Positions 19,484 through 31,428 of a DNA stretch of 64,000 bases are shown in pieces. The notes under the pieces are model-generated. The model saw only the letters and a program-made list of their open reading frames with translations, made no database searches and had not been told where the DNA came from. The DNA is from Zygnema cylindricum (Eukaryota; Streptophyta; Zygnematophyceae; Zygnematales; Zygnemataceae), in NCBI GenBank assembly GCA_037447655.1, contig JBBHKE010000402.1:1-64000 (forward strand), in the 5' to 3' direction. Both the position numbers and the translations under genes were made by a program. Within the stretch, counting starts at the first letter, position 1; every line of letters starts with the position of its first letter.

Positions 19484-22400
19484 CTCCCTTTATTTTCTAG
19501 TCTAGTTTTAACTTTAGTTTTAGTCCACATTTTTCTGTGTAATATTTCAATTTAGGAGATGGCACTGGTTTTGTTATCATATCAGCCACCATTTCCTCAT
19601 CATATCTATATACAAGATTCACAATCTTATTCTTAACCTTTTCCCTCACAAAACTCAAACGTATGTCCATGTGCTTAGCTTTGAAATTATATTTTGGATT
19701 GGCTGGAATTGCAACGACAGCTTGATTATCACAAAACACTTCATGCACTCCCTCCTTAATATACCCCAGTTCTTGCAACAAGGACTTGACCTACATCAAT
19801 TCTTTCACAGCAAAACAAGAGGCCATGTACTCAACCTCCATAGTAGACCGAGCAACCACTTATTGTTGCTTACTGCTCCAACAGCAAGCACCTCCCACCA
19901 CATACAACACATATCCAGAATGGCATCTTCTCATAGGTGCGTCCCCATAACTCGCATCACTCCAAGTAGTGATGTCAGTGTGCTCCCCTCCCAAATGCAA
20001 CCATAACTCTTTGGTTCCCACGAGATTTCTCATGACTCTCTTGGCTGCCTCCTAGTCTCTCTTCCAAGGATCACTAAGACTCCTACTTAGTACTCCAACT
20101 GTTGGCGCTATGTCCAGCCTGGTAAAGTTCATAAAATTGATCAAACTTCCTAGACTTGTCTATAAGGGATAGAGTTCATAAACTCTCTCTCCTCTAGACT
20201 CATCTGATCATCTAAGATCATCACTCCTCCTTCTATACTTCCATCACTTATTTTGTTCAAGTCCATGGGAGTGGTACAACTATTAGCCTTTTCCATATGG
20301 AAATTCTCAAGCATATTACCTATTGTTTTTTTCTGAGTAAGTCTGATAATCATTTTCCCCTTATCTCTCTCCATTTGGATCCCCAAAATGTATTTTGCCT
20401 CACCTAAATCTTTCGTATCAAATCTGCCTCTAAGATCTTTCTTTAGCCAATTGGTCTTTTCCAAAGACTGACTGAGCACAAGCAGATTATCCACATAAAT
20501 TGCAATAAAAATGACACAATTCTCATCCTCAAACATATAGATAGAATGGTCAAAACGCATATGGATATACCCCAGACCAGTAAAAAACTCATCTAGTTTC
20601 ATATTCCACTTTCGGGGAGCCTGCTTCAGTCCATATAAAGACTTGATGAGCCTACACACTTTGCTCTCTTCTCCTTCCTCCACGAATCCCTCTTGTTGCC
20701 TAATGAATATCTCTTCCTCTAACTCACCATTAAGAAATGAAATATTAATATCCATTTGGTGAATTTCCATGTCTTCCGCTGCTGCCAGACTTAGGAGAAT
20801 CCTTACACATAGGAACCAAACAACTTGAGCAATCCCTTCCTTTTGGGTGAACCCTTTCGCTACCAATCGAGCCTTATATCTCTTAATGGTATTATTTGGG
20901 TTCAATTTTAGTTTAAATACCCATTTACACCCAATAGGTTTTTGTGTCTGGAGGACAATCCACTAGTTCCCAAGTATTTGTTTCGATGATGGAGGCCATC
21001 TCATCATTTATGGTTGTAATCCATCTTTCTTTCTCTGAACTATTTACTGCCTTCGAGTAAGACTGAGGCTCATCTAGGTGAGATAGTTTAGTTCCCTTAT
21101 GAGGGGCGTATTTTTCCTGTATCCTTTTGCTGCTCCTCCTCCCTCCCTCAAACTCCGAAGCTGGAATGGATGGAAGTCTTGGATTTCTCCTCGCTGTCTC
21201 ATCGGCTCCCCTGTCTATGGAAGCCGGTTCTGGTCCCAATTCTTCTATCTCCTCGAAGTCCAAAGGAGTATTTGAGGTTTTTGATGAGTCTCCTTTATCT
21301 TGGATCTCTCGTGAGTCTACAATCACGGTTTAACTCATACCCCTTTCAAGAATGCCTGAGTCCTCCTCACTTTCGGACTCAAATCTGATTCTTATCTTCT
21401 TTGTATATTTGAAGGGGTCAAATGACTTTCCTTCATCCATGACAACTAGGTGTTAGACGAGAATGATATATTTCTTTGCTAAGTCATAGACTCTAAACCC
21501 ATTAAAATCCTTATCATATCCCACAAAGTATCCAGGTTTTCCCTTAGCATCTTGTTTCCACTTTTTCTTATCCGTGTCAAGACTGTAAACTTGGCTATCG
21601 AACACTTTAAGGTGTGATATATCTAGTTTCCTTCCCACCCATCTCTCATAAGGTGTCACTCCCTATAGAGCTGAGGTAAGGACTCTATTCTTAATGTAGT
21701 TCGCATAGTTCAATTTCTCTGCTCAAAATCTCCTTCCTATTTTCTTGTCGGCTTACATACAACATACACTATCTACTAGTGTTTGATTTAACCTCTCAGC
21801 AACCCTATTTTGTTCCGGGTTATATGGTACAGTTTCCTGGTGCTGCACTCCCTCATCTCATAGATATTCCTCAAACTGGTTGGAGGTATATTCCCCCCCA
21901 TTATCACTCCTTATTCTCTTAATAGGGGTTTCATTTGAGAGTGTTAACTTTCATCTTCATTGTACGTGTCCAACCGAAACTTTCAATCTCTATATAAAAA
22001 CAAGAAAGATCATTACAATAATCTAACATCTTTCCTCCTTTGTAAGTGTAACTCACTAGCTTATGTTTAGCCAACTGGAGCTCCTGAATAGTACGAGCTC
22101 TATAGATCTCCACCAAACTCACCCACAACTCCTCGGCAGTGTAAATGTGAAGTTGAGGAGTGACCAAAGCTTGCGTGAGGTGCCTTAGAATGAAGATCTT
22201 GGCAGCCATGTTCACGTATTCCTACATTTGAGTATTGTTCTCCCCGGTCTTCACCGCCGCCGCTCCCTGTGCTGTGGCAATAAGAGTGAGGGGTGTCTCC
22301 TTCCCTTTCCCCTTTTCTAACACACTGCTCTCCCCATCATCTACCTTCTCCATGGAAGTAGTCGATGCTGCTGGAAACCTTACTCCTCCAAATCCTGGTG

Positions 22401-22543
22401 GAGTTCTCGAAGGTGACCGTTTCAGTTGTCCACTAACGATCCCCCAATATCGTTTTTCGCAAAAAGCTCCTATCATCATGGCTTCCCAATATATGAACCC
22501 AGATCCATTGAAGGTGGGCACCCTAGAGGGTGGGCCCATAACC
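19484..22543 (-). pseudogene. W1 copia internal region: gag N-part fused to integrase C-part, RT, RNase H
   Basis: Minus-strand order: gag start MEDTELQVMGPPSRVPTF (ATG 22563, in the LTR) with IYWEAMM; gag helices (22215-21931: FILRHLTQALVTPQ, ELWVSLVEIYRARTIQELQL, YTYKGGKMLDYCNDLS); then an abrupt switch near 21945 to integrase from IKRIRSDNGGEY onward. After it come HLKVFDSQVYSLDTD and KPGYFVGYDKDFNGFRVYDL (21659-21453), a linker (21326-20925) ending in LVDCPP, RT (20905-20150; HQMDINISFLNGEL, SLYGLKQAPRKWN), and RNase H (CDNQAVVAI, KHMDIRLSFVRE; 19781-19497). Zinc knuckle, protease and the first integrase half are missing. The RT active-site box is YVDN (20486-20497) instead of YVDD, and a short RT segment around EETFAP is lost. 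Non-autonomous. Confidence 0.8.
22529..22543 (-). promoter_or_regulatory. Half-tRNA primer-binding site of W1
   Basis: Minus-strand GGTTATGGGCCCACC, an exact complement of the initiator tRNA-Met anticodon arm, directly after the LTR end ...GAATTGCA. It doubles as gag codons for Val-Met-Gly-Pro-Pro. Confidence 0.8.
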
Positions 22544-23561
22544 TGCAATTCAGTGTCCTCCATTGGTCAACAGAATACAAGATGCCTCTAGATAGTGTTT
22601 AACTAACCCACTTCAAGCCACAATCACTGCTGCCCAAGATGTCAAACTGACAGTTTGACTACACTCTTGTGCAGCCTGGACTCCTTTGAGTCCGTAGCAA
22701 AAAAAATCACTGAAAACAGCCAACCAGCAGATTAGTTATGAGTCGACAAAGATTCCAATTTATATAAAGCTCCCAAGGGAGAGGTGATTGTCTAAAAATA
22801 TTCTAAGTCCTACATCTCTCTCACAAACCCTATCTACTAAAGTACGCTCCAATCATAATACTATAAAGTACCAAAAAGTACTGTAGCCGATGTACTTTAT
22901 GTACGGCCTCTGTACGACAAGGTCATGGAGTAGACGCGTGTCGCTGTATGAATCGTCCTTATGTCCTCCGGGATCCCCGGTGCTCAATTCAATCCTGCCA
23001 CATATCACTAGGTCACGCCACGTCACGCCACATCCAAAAACCGCCAAAGTGACCGTTCCGGGACCTCGGTGACGATTAGCGCTGTCGGATGAAGACCGAC
23101 ATTTAATGTACACCGTTGAAATAAATGTCCGATTCATTTATTTTGTGCGGCGGATTTGATGTACGCACTAAATGTGCTACGTCTCTATGTTTCCTTTCCC
23201 TAGTTACGTTAATCGAATTAATGTTTTGTTCAATGTATAAATAAATATCGTACCACATGATATGTAACAAACGTCTACGACAGACTGGTTAGAGCTGACG
23301 GCTACGCCACGCTCTGGCGGTTGGAGGTTCGAGTCCTGCCGGACTCAACCTTTTGTTGAGAGTGACTTAGGTTACTCTTAAGTCCTGCCTATGGAGCTGA
23401 GGCAGCGACGGCTCCACCAGCCTCTCTATCCTTCAATGACTACAACAAGTATGGGGGGTAAAGTGAAGAGGTGGAGGCACACAGCCTGCTCTTTTACTTT
23501 TCCTACTTTTACTAATAAATTCAGACCTAGAAAATACCTTATAAAACTAATGATTTCAACA
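22544..23561 (-). mobile_element. LTR shared by W1 (5') and W2 (3'), minus strand
   Basis: 1018 bp, minus-strand TGTTGAAATCATTAG...GAATTGCA. On its left is the W1 primer site; on its right (23562 on) is the 3' internal end of W2 with its polypurine tract AATAAGGGGAA. One LTR thus serves two elements. It carries the tRNA-like block (23277-23342, box B GGTTCGAGTCC at 23326-23336) and the hairpin 23118-23144. Confidence 0.8.
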
Positions 23562-26547
23562 TTCCCCTTATTTTCTAGTCTAATTTTAACTTCAGTTTTA
23601 ATCCACACTTTTCTCGGCAATATTTTAACTTGGGAGAAGGCACCGGTTTTGTCATCATATCAGCCACCATTTCCTCATCAGATCTATATACAAGATTCAC
23701 AATTTTATTCTCAACTTTTTCACTCACAAAACTCAATCTTATCTAAATGTTTAGCCTTAAAATGATGTTTTAGATTAGCTGCAATTGCAATGGCAGCTTG
23801 ATTATCACAAACACTTCATGCACTCCCTCCTTCATATACCCAAGTTCTTCATATAACAAGGATTTAACCTAAATCAACTCTTTCACAGCAGAACAATAGG
23901 CCATGTACTCAGCCTCCATAGTAGACTGAGCAACCACTTTTTGTTGCTTGCTGCTCCAATAGCAAGCACCTTCCCCCACATACAACACATACTTAGAAGT
24001 GCATCTTCTCATAGGTGCATCCCCATACTGGTATCATGTTGTCTTTTTGGAAAGCTTTCAGTCTCAGAGCAGCGCAGCTGCTATACAACAGAGCAGCGCA
24101 GCTGCTATACAGCAACAGACAGAGCAGCGCAGCTTCTATTCAACAGAGCAGCGCAGCTGCTATACAGCAGCGCAGCTGCTATACAGCAGAGCAGCGCAGC
24201 AGCGAAGCTGCAACACAGACAGGACAAGGCAACCACGATTATATTTGATATGGTCCGTACAGACAACGCAACGTCTGATATTCTTAATGTGATTCTGTAC
24301 AGGATAGAGCAACTGCGATAGATACGATTCTAGTCAACTTAGTGGGAACTCAGTGGTAACTTAGTGGGTAGCTCAGTGGTAGCTCAATCTATTAGCCTTT
24401 TCCATATGGAAATTCTCAAGCATATTACCTATTGTTTTTTTCTGAGTAAGTCTGATAATCATTTTCCCCTTATCTCTCTCCATTTGGATCCCCAAAATGT
24501 ATTTTGCCTCACCTAAATCTTTCGTATCAAATCTGCCTCTAAGATCTTTCTTTAGCCAATTGGTCTTTTCCAAAGACTGACTGAGCACAAGCAGATTATC
24601 CACATAAATTGCAATAAAAATGACACAATTCTCATCCTCAAACATATAGATAGAATGGTCAAAACGCATATGGATATACCCCAGACCAGTAAAAAACTCA
24701 TCTAGTTTCATATTCCACTTTCGGGGAGCCTGCTTCAGTCCATATAAAGACTTGATGAGCCTACACACTTTGCTCTCTTCTCCTTCCTCCACGAATCCCT
24801 CTTGTTGCCTAATGAATATCTCTTCCTCTAACTCACCATTAAGAAATGAAATATTAATATCCATTTGGTGAATTTCCATGTCTTCCGCTGCTGCCAGACT
24901 TAGGAGAATCCTTACACATAGGAACCAAACAACTTGAGCAATCCCTTCCTTTTGGGTGAACCCTTTCGCTACCAATCGAGCCTTATATCTCTTAATGGTA
25001 TTATTTGGGTTCAACTTTAGTTTAAATACCCATTTACACCCAATAGGTTTTTCTGTCTGGAGGACAATCCGCTAGTTCCCAAGTATTTGCTTCCATGATG
25101 GAGGCCATCTCATCATTTATGCTTGTAATCCATCTTTCTTTCTCTTAACTATTTACTGCCTTCGAGTAAGACTGAGGCTCATCTAGGTGAGATAGTTTAG
25201 TTACCTTATGAGGGGCCTATTTTTCCTATATCCTTTTGCTGCTCCTTCTCCCTCCCTCAAACTCCGAAGCTGGAATGGATGGAAGTCTTGGATTTCTCCT
25301 CGCTGTCTTATCGGCTCCCATCTACAATCACGGTTAACTCATACCCCTTTGAAGAACGCCTGATTCCTCCTCACTTTCGGACTCAAATGTGATTCTTATC
25401 TTCTTTGTATATTTGAAGGGGTCAAATGACTTCCCTTCATCCATGACAACTAGGTGTTAGACCAGAATTATATATTTCTTTGCTAAGTCATACACTCTAA
25501 ACCCATTAAAATCCTCATCATATCCCACACAGTATCCAGGTTTTCCCTTAGCATCTTGTTTCTACTTTTCCTTATCCGTGTCAAGACATTAAACTTGGCT
25601 ATCGAACACTTTAAGGTGTGAGATATCTGGTTTCCTTCCCACCCGTCTCTTATAAGGTGTCACTCCCTTTATAGTTGAGGTAAGGACTGTATTCTTAATG
25701 TAGTTGGCATAGTTCAATTTCTCTGTTCAAAATCTCCTTCCTATTTTCTTGTCGGCTTACATACAACATGCACTATCTACTAGTGTTTGATTTAACCTCT
25801 CAGCAACCCTATTTTGTTCCGTGTTATATGGTATAGTTTCCTGGTGCTGCACTCCCTCATCTCTTAGATATTCCTCAAACTGGTTGGAGGTATATTCCCC
25901 CCCATTATCACTCCTTATTCTCTTAATGGGGGTTTCATTTGAGAGTGTTAACTTTCATCATCATTGTACGTGTCCAACTGAAACTTTCAATCTTCATATA
26001 ATAACAAGAAAGATCATTATAGTAATCTAACATCTTTCCTCCTTTGTAAGTGTAACTCACTAGCTTTTGTTTAGCCAACTGGAGCTCCTGAATAGTACGA
26101 GCTCTATAGATCTCCACCAAACTCACCCACAACTCCTTGGCCTTGTAAATGTGAAGGTGAGGAGTGGCCAAAGCTTGCGTGAGGTGCCTTAGAATGAAGT
26201 TCTTGGCAGCCATGTTCACGTCTTCCTACATTTGAGTATCGTTCTCCCCGGTCTTCACCGCCGCCGCTCCCTGTGCTGTGGCAATAAAAGTGAGGGGTGT
26301 CTCCTTCCCTTTCCCCTTTTCTAACACACTGCTCTCCTCATCATTTGCCTCCTCCATGGAAGTAGTCGATGCTGCTGGAAACCTTACTCCTCCAAATCAT
26401 GGTGGAGTTCCCGAAGGTGAACGTTTCCGTTGTCCAGTAACGATACCCCAATATCGTTTTTCGCAAAAAACTCCCATCATCATGGCTTCCCAATATATGA
26501 ACCCAGATCCATTGAAGGTGGGCAACCTAGAGGGTGGGCCCATAACC
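23562..26547 (-). pseudogene. W2 copia internal region, near-duplicate of W1
   Basis: Same gene order and the same gag-to-integrase deletion junction as W1 (near 25935). RT (25014 to about 24386) is almost identical to W1 including the YVDN box (24595-24606) and the missing EETFAP segment. RNase H (23562-24030) is more broken. Between RT and RNase H a 0.35-kb foreign segment (about 24030-24385) replaces roughly 250 bp. Gag start at 26567 (in the LTR) reads through the primer site 26533-26547 into PPSRLPTF-like sequence with IYWEAMM. A linker part present in W1 (about 21290) is deleted near 25318. Non-functional. Confidence 0.75.
24030..24385 (-). repeat. Inserted block with 24-bp CAGAGCAGCGCAGCTGCTATACAA-like repeats
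   Basis: Between 24067 and 24215 a 24-bp unit (CAGAGCAGCGCAGCTGCTAT plus 4 bases) is repeated about five times with indels, giving three open frames with Ser/Ala/Gln-rich octapeptides. The tail 24215-24310 is homologous in reverse to 8687-8765. The left end TGGTATCATGTTGTC resembles a conventional primer site and the right end has CTTAGTGGGAACTCAGTGG repeats. I read it as a fragment of a short LTR element replacing W2 pol sequence. Confidence 0.5.
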
Positions 26548-26818
26548 TGCAATTATGTGTCCTCCATTGGACAACAGAATACAAGAAGCCTCTTGATAGT
26601 GTTTAACTAACCCACTTCAAGCAACAATCAATACTGCCCAAGATAGCAAATTGACAGTTTGACTACATTCCTATGCAGCCTGGACTCCCCTGAGTTCGTA
26701 GCAAAAAAAATCACTAAAAACGGCCAACCAACCGATAAGTTATGAGCCGGCAAAAATGCCAATTGTATACAAAGCTCTCTTTGAGAGAGAAGACTATCTA
26801 CCAAATTTCCTAAGTCCG
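26548..26818 (-). mobile_element. 5' LTR of W2, truncated
   Basis: Minus-strand LTR end ...CATAATTGCA at 26548 next to an exact half-tRNA primer site. Only the last ~270 bp of the LTR remain; homology stops at about 26818, where a plus-strand gag relic begins. Confidence 0.7.
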
Positions 26819-27560
26819 GATTTGACTAAATCTTACCTTTAGCAAGTAAAATTGTATGATGTTGTTTCCAGTGTTCTCTAGCATACACATCCGGAATTGA
26901 TAAGAAAAATGAGGATGCACTGCGTGTTCTAAATTACTCTTGTCAAAAGATGTGACTATGAAATATATCAATATCTCTACGGAATCTTAAATATTGAAGG
27001 CTTTGAAGGAATCTTATGTGCTAGATAGAGAGCAGAATGAGGTTATAGGTGCTGGAAAAATTTGGGATTATAAGTTACCAAAGGGGATATACGCTCATAT
27101 TGTAATGGCTTGAAACTTCTATTGTCAGAGAATGCTTGTTATGGGGGAAATTTTCCTCCATATCATCAAGCAATGATTTTAATAAGAGGGCTTCGTATGG
27201 AATATTAAAGAGCCACTGAACAGTTAAAGAGGCTAGAGAAGAGTAAATGGAACATAGTTGTATCTCAAGCTTATATTTTAGAGAAAGAGGCCACTCAGGA
27301 ATTCTTGAATGGTGGATAGTTAGCGGTAGTTTACAATGCTCAGACATATAGGCTGGCTAGATTCTCCGAAAATAGGAATTTCACTCCTAATCCGAATTAT
27401 ACGCAATATAATAGGTGTGTCTTTTGCTTTGATCAAGGTCATGTTTTCCCGCTCTGTCCGGATTTTATAAAATCGTGTGAAACAGGAAAATATCGTGCGG
27501 GGTGGAAGGTGCGGTTGGAGAATTCACCATAAAAAGTATCGGCATCAAAACTGTCGGTTT
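26819..27560 (+). pseudogene. Ty1/copia gag relic (family Y) with zinc knuckle, plus strand
   Basis: Recognisable in pieces: DLTKS, VKLYDVV, a degraded centre, then GLKLLLSENACYGGNFPPYHQAMILIRGL, ATEQLKRLEKSKW, and the intact zinc knuckle CVFCFDQGHVFPLC (CX2CX4HX4C, 27417-27460). Several stops. It is the plus-strand counterpart of 8860-9395. No LTR or pol is attached. Confidence 0.75.
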
Positions 27561-27616
27561 AAAATGAGGCGTTCTTTGCAGCTGATGCGACACCACAAGA
27601 CGAATCACTGGAGAAA

Positions 27617-27707
27617 CAACGACGTCAATGCTCAATAGTTTGTTGTATCATTTGAACAAAACAACGACGTCAATGCTCAATAGTTTGTTGTATCATTTAA
27701 ACAAATT
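27617..27707 (+). repeat. Tandem duplication, about 45-bp unit
   Basis: ACAACGACGTCAATGCTCAA and the next 25 bases occur twice in a row with a single difference. A second local duplication follows: TTCCCTACGTGTACATGTT plus context at about 27707 and again at about 27784. Confidence 0.8.
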
Positions 27708-28127
27708 CCCTACGTGTACATGTTAAAATTGCTATCGTACCTTATAATCAAGCAGCCCTTTTGATAAGTCAAACCTCACCTGCTTCCCTACGTGTACATG
27801 TTTAAATAGCTATCATACCTTATATATCTTAGAACGGTTATAGACTATAGGACAAAGCTAACTGCTACAGGCTAATTGACAGACAATAGGTATCAGGTTT
27901 AAATCCTTGTTCCAGCAACCCTTTTAATAAGTCTAACTTCGAGTGCTTCTTGTCTCATTAGAAAGCTTAGGCAGCCATGGCTCTAACTCTCTCTCTAGTC
28001 TTTAGTGACTGTGATGATTATGGGGACTAGAGAGTGGTGTAAGAGGCAAGCTGCCTTTACTTCTTTACTATTTCTATTTAACACTAATCACACCTTGAAA
28101 ATATGAAACAAAAACCATATTTCTACA
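27708..28127 (-). mobile_element. 3' LTR of element V, partial (U3 side)
   Basis: Minus-strand start TGTAGAAATATGG at 28127, preceded by the purine-rich CTATAAAATAAAAGGAG. It includes the U3 hairpin region and the antisense tRNA-like block (27838-27915). The remainder of the LTR is missing and replaced by tandemly duplicated sequence. Confidence 0.6.
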
Positions 28128-29733
28128 CTCCTTTTATTTTATAGTCATTTTTTAATTTAAGACCACACTTCTCCCTATAAAAAATTAGTTAAGGAGAGGG
28201 TACAGGTTTGGTCATTATTTCTACTACCATCTCACTATCTGGTTTGTACTCTAAATTTATTTATTTGTTCTCTACTTTCTCTGTAACAAAACTCACAGTA
28301 ATATCAATGTGTTTAGCTTTGAAGTGGTAATTGGGATTACTTGCAATGGCAATGGCTTCTTGATTATAATAAAAGATTTTCGGTACACCAATTTTAAGTT
28401 GACCATGCTCACCAAGAAAAGACTTCACACACATCAATTTTTTTACAACAGAGAAAGAAAGCCATATACTCAGTTTCCATGGTGGATTAAGCAATAACCT
28501 TTTGTTGTTTCTTGCTCCAACAACAAGCCCTATCTCCCACATAGAAAACATATCCAGAAGTACATCTCCTCAAAGGAGAATCCCTATAACTGGCATCACT
28601 CTAAGTGGTGATGTCAGTATTGTCCCCGCCCAAATGTAACCAAATATCCATAGTTCCTATCAAATATCGAAGGACTCTCTTAGTAACCTCACAATCCGTT
28701 TAAGTGGGAGCATTTTGACTCCTACTCAACACTCCTATACCAGCAGCTTAATTCGGTCGGGTACAATCTATAAAGTAGATTAAGCTGCCAAATACTTGCC
28801 TTTAAGAAATAGTTTTCATAAAATTTTGCTCTTCAAGACCTTATTTTTTATCTATAATTATAACTCCCTCTTCCAAACTCCCCTCAATTCCCTTTTTTAT
28901 CTCCATTGGAGTTGTACAACTATCAACCTTGACCATCTGAAATTTTTCAAGCATATTCCCAATAGCCTCTTTCTGAGTTAATTTGATTATCCTTCTATCT
29001 TTGTCTCTCTCTACTTGAATTCCCAAAATATATCTTGTCTCCCCCCTATCTTTCATTTCAAATCTACGTTTTAGATGCGTTTTTTGTTTATTAATTTTAT
29101 CCATGGATTTATTTAAAAGAAACAAATCATCAACATAAATGGAAATATAAATGATTCGTTCCTCATCTTCAAATAGGCTAATTGAGTCATATGAGCTAAT
29201 CCGAATGTATCTTTGAACGTGTAAGAAACTCATCGAGCTTTTTGCTCCACTTACGAGGAGCTTCTTTCAGCCTATATAAAGATTTGATCAATCGGCATAC
29301 CTTGCTCTCTTCCCTTTGCTCCACAAACCTCTCGGGCTATCTTATAAATATCTCCTTTTTCAACTCACCATGCAAGAAGGCACTATTGGTGTCCATCAGG
29401 TGAACCTCTATGAATTTCGTTGACGCCAAACTGAGAAGGATACGGACTGAGGGAAATCTGATGGACGGAGCAATTGTTTCCTCGTTTTCGATTCCCTTTT
29501 TCAGAGTAAATCCTTTTGACTTTAACCGGGCTTTGTAGCGCTCAATAATGTTATCAAGGTTGAGTTCTAGTTTGAATACCCACTTACACTCAATTAGCTT
29601 TTACTTAGGTAGGCAATCCACCAGCTCCCAAGTATGGACCGCCATAATTGAGACCATCTTCTCATTAATGGTTGTCTTCTATCGGTTTCACTCTGGACAA
29701 TTCATTGCCTCTCCATAAGTTTGAGGTTCATCC
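28128..29733 (-). pseudogene. Element V: RT and RNase H, minus strand, broken
   Basis: RNase H is at 28551-28128 (YNQEAIAIASNPNYHFKAKH, with the active-site CDNQ changed to YNQE). RT is at 29700-28720. It retains the YVDD box (near 29133; IYISIYVDDLFLLNKSMDKIN) and continues as RFEMKDRGETRYILGIQVER and LTQKEAIGNMLEKFQ. Frameshifts separate the blocks. V is more diverged from W1/W2 than these are from each other. Confidence 0.7.
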
Positions 29734-30700
29734 GGATGAGACAATTTGGTTGCCTTGTTATTTACTTGTTTTTCTTGCAGTATTTTGCTGCTTCTCCTTC
29801 CTCTTTCGAAAATTTGCGGTTAAAACAGATGGTTGTCGTGTATTCTTTTGAATGATTTTAGTTTCTCCCCTCTCCCTTGGTTCTAGTTCAATTTCCACCA
29901 TGTCTTCCGCCTTTGGCTGAGTTGTCACTTGAGGTTCCACAGCTAGTTCCTTCTCGGTCTAAATTGTACTTGCAAGATTATCATCTTCTCGAAAACCAAG
30001 ATAGTTAGGGAGCTCAGGGTTATCAGAATTTATTGTCTCAAATCTGATTCTGACTAACTTTGTATACTTAAAGGGATCTACATATTTCCCTTCATCCATA
30101 ACTCCTAGGTGATTAACTAGAATTATATCTTCCTTTCCAAGATCATAAACTATATATCCTTTTACATCCTCATCATATCCTAGCAGGTATCCAGGTTTTC
30201 CTTTAGGATGTAACTTCTAATCTGACCGATCTGTACTTAGATTAAACACTTGACTACAGAAAGTCTTTAAGTGTGATACATTTGGTTTTTGGCCTGTCCA
30301 TTTCTCATAGGGCGTTTGTCCTTTAATTGCCAAAGTATGAACCCTATTTTTGAGGGAGTTGGTGTAATTTATTGCCTCAGCCAAGAACCTATTTCCGATC
30401 TTCTTATTTGAAAACAAACTTATGGCATTATCACTTAGTGTCCTATTGAACCTCTCGGCTACACTATATTTTTCAAGATTTTCAAGGACTCTATTTTAAT
30501 GTTGTACCCCATCTTCTCTCAAAAATTCCTCAAATAGGTTTGAGGTATACTCCCCATCCATTATCATTCATCAATCTCTTGATTGGAGTTCCTTGGAGTT
30601 TCTCACTCCATACCTTGAAATCATTAAAATACTCTAAGACTTCTAATATATTTTTCATAAAATATACCCTTAAATACCGAGACCAATCATCATATAGGCC
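29733..30700 (-). pseudogene. Element V: linker and integrase C-terminal half (copy 1)
   Basis: Minus strand: integrase from DDWSRYLRVYFMKN (30697) through an Asp-Asn-Gly box, then NYTNSLKNRVHTL, TPYEKWTGQKPNVSHLKTF, then a proline/charged linker with ERGETKIIQKNTRQPSVLT. The same segments recur immediately to the right (30717-32465), so this is one arm of an internal tandem duplication of about 0.98 kb. Confidence 0.65.
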
Positions 30701-31428
30701 TCCATATAGGTTTGTTGTTCATCTGGATGAGACTTTTTTGTTACTTATTTGTTGACTTGTTTTTCTTGCAGCCTTTTGCTACTTCTCTTTCCTCCCTCAA
30801 AATTTATCGTTGGTATAGATGGCTCTCATTGATTCCTTCTAACAGTTCCAACTTCTCTCCTCTCCCTTGGTTTCGGTTCACATTCCACCACGTCTTCCGC
30901 TTGTATCCGAGTTGCCACTTAAGGTTCCACTTGTTGCTCCTTTACGATCTGATTTGTATATGCAAAGGTCATCATTTTCTCAGAAACCTGGATAATTTGG
31001 AATTTCAAAGTCATCAATTTCTTTTCACCCAAATCTGATTTTAACTGAATTTGTATACTTAAACACATATATAGATTCCCATTCATCCATAACCACTAGA
31101 TGCTTTACTATAATAATAGCTTCTCTCTTAAGATCATAGACTCTATACCCTTTTACATCTTCATCATATCCTAACAGATATCCAATTTTTCTTTTCAGAT
31201 CTAACTTCCAATTTGACCGATCTGTATCTAGATTGAACACTTGACTACCGAAAACCTTTAAGTGTGAAACATGTTGTTTTCAGACGGTCCATCTCTCACA
31301 AGGTGTTTGGCCTTTTACTATCGAAGTAAGAACTCTATTCTTGGGATAATTTGCATAGTTCATTGCTTCCGCCCAAAATCTCTTCCCTATCTTTTTATCC
31401 AACAACATAGTCCTGACACTAACACTTA
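30700..31428 (-). pseudogene. Element V: linker and integrase C-terminus (duplicated copy 2)
   Basis: Repeats the linker of copy 1 (compare 29733 with 30717: CATCCGGATGAGAC / CATCTGGATGAGAC) and the segment FNLDTDRSNWKLDLKRKIGY LLGYDEDVKGYRVYDL (31240-31025). Its upstream continuation is interrupted at 31428 by the Harbinger-like MITE and resumes at 32208. Confidence 0.65.

Noticed and set aside
24067-24330. CRISPR-like array of 24-bp repeats
   Set aside because: Units are contiguous without unique spacers and the genome is eukaryotic; it is a minisatellite.
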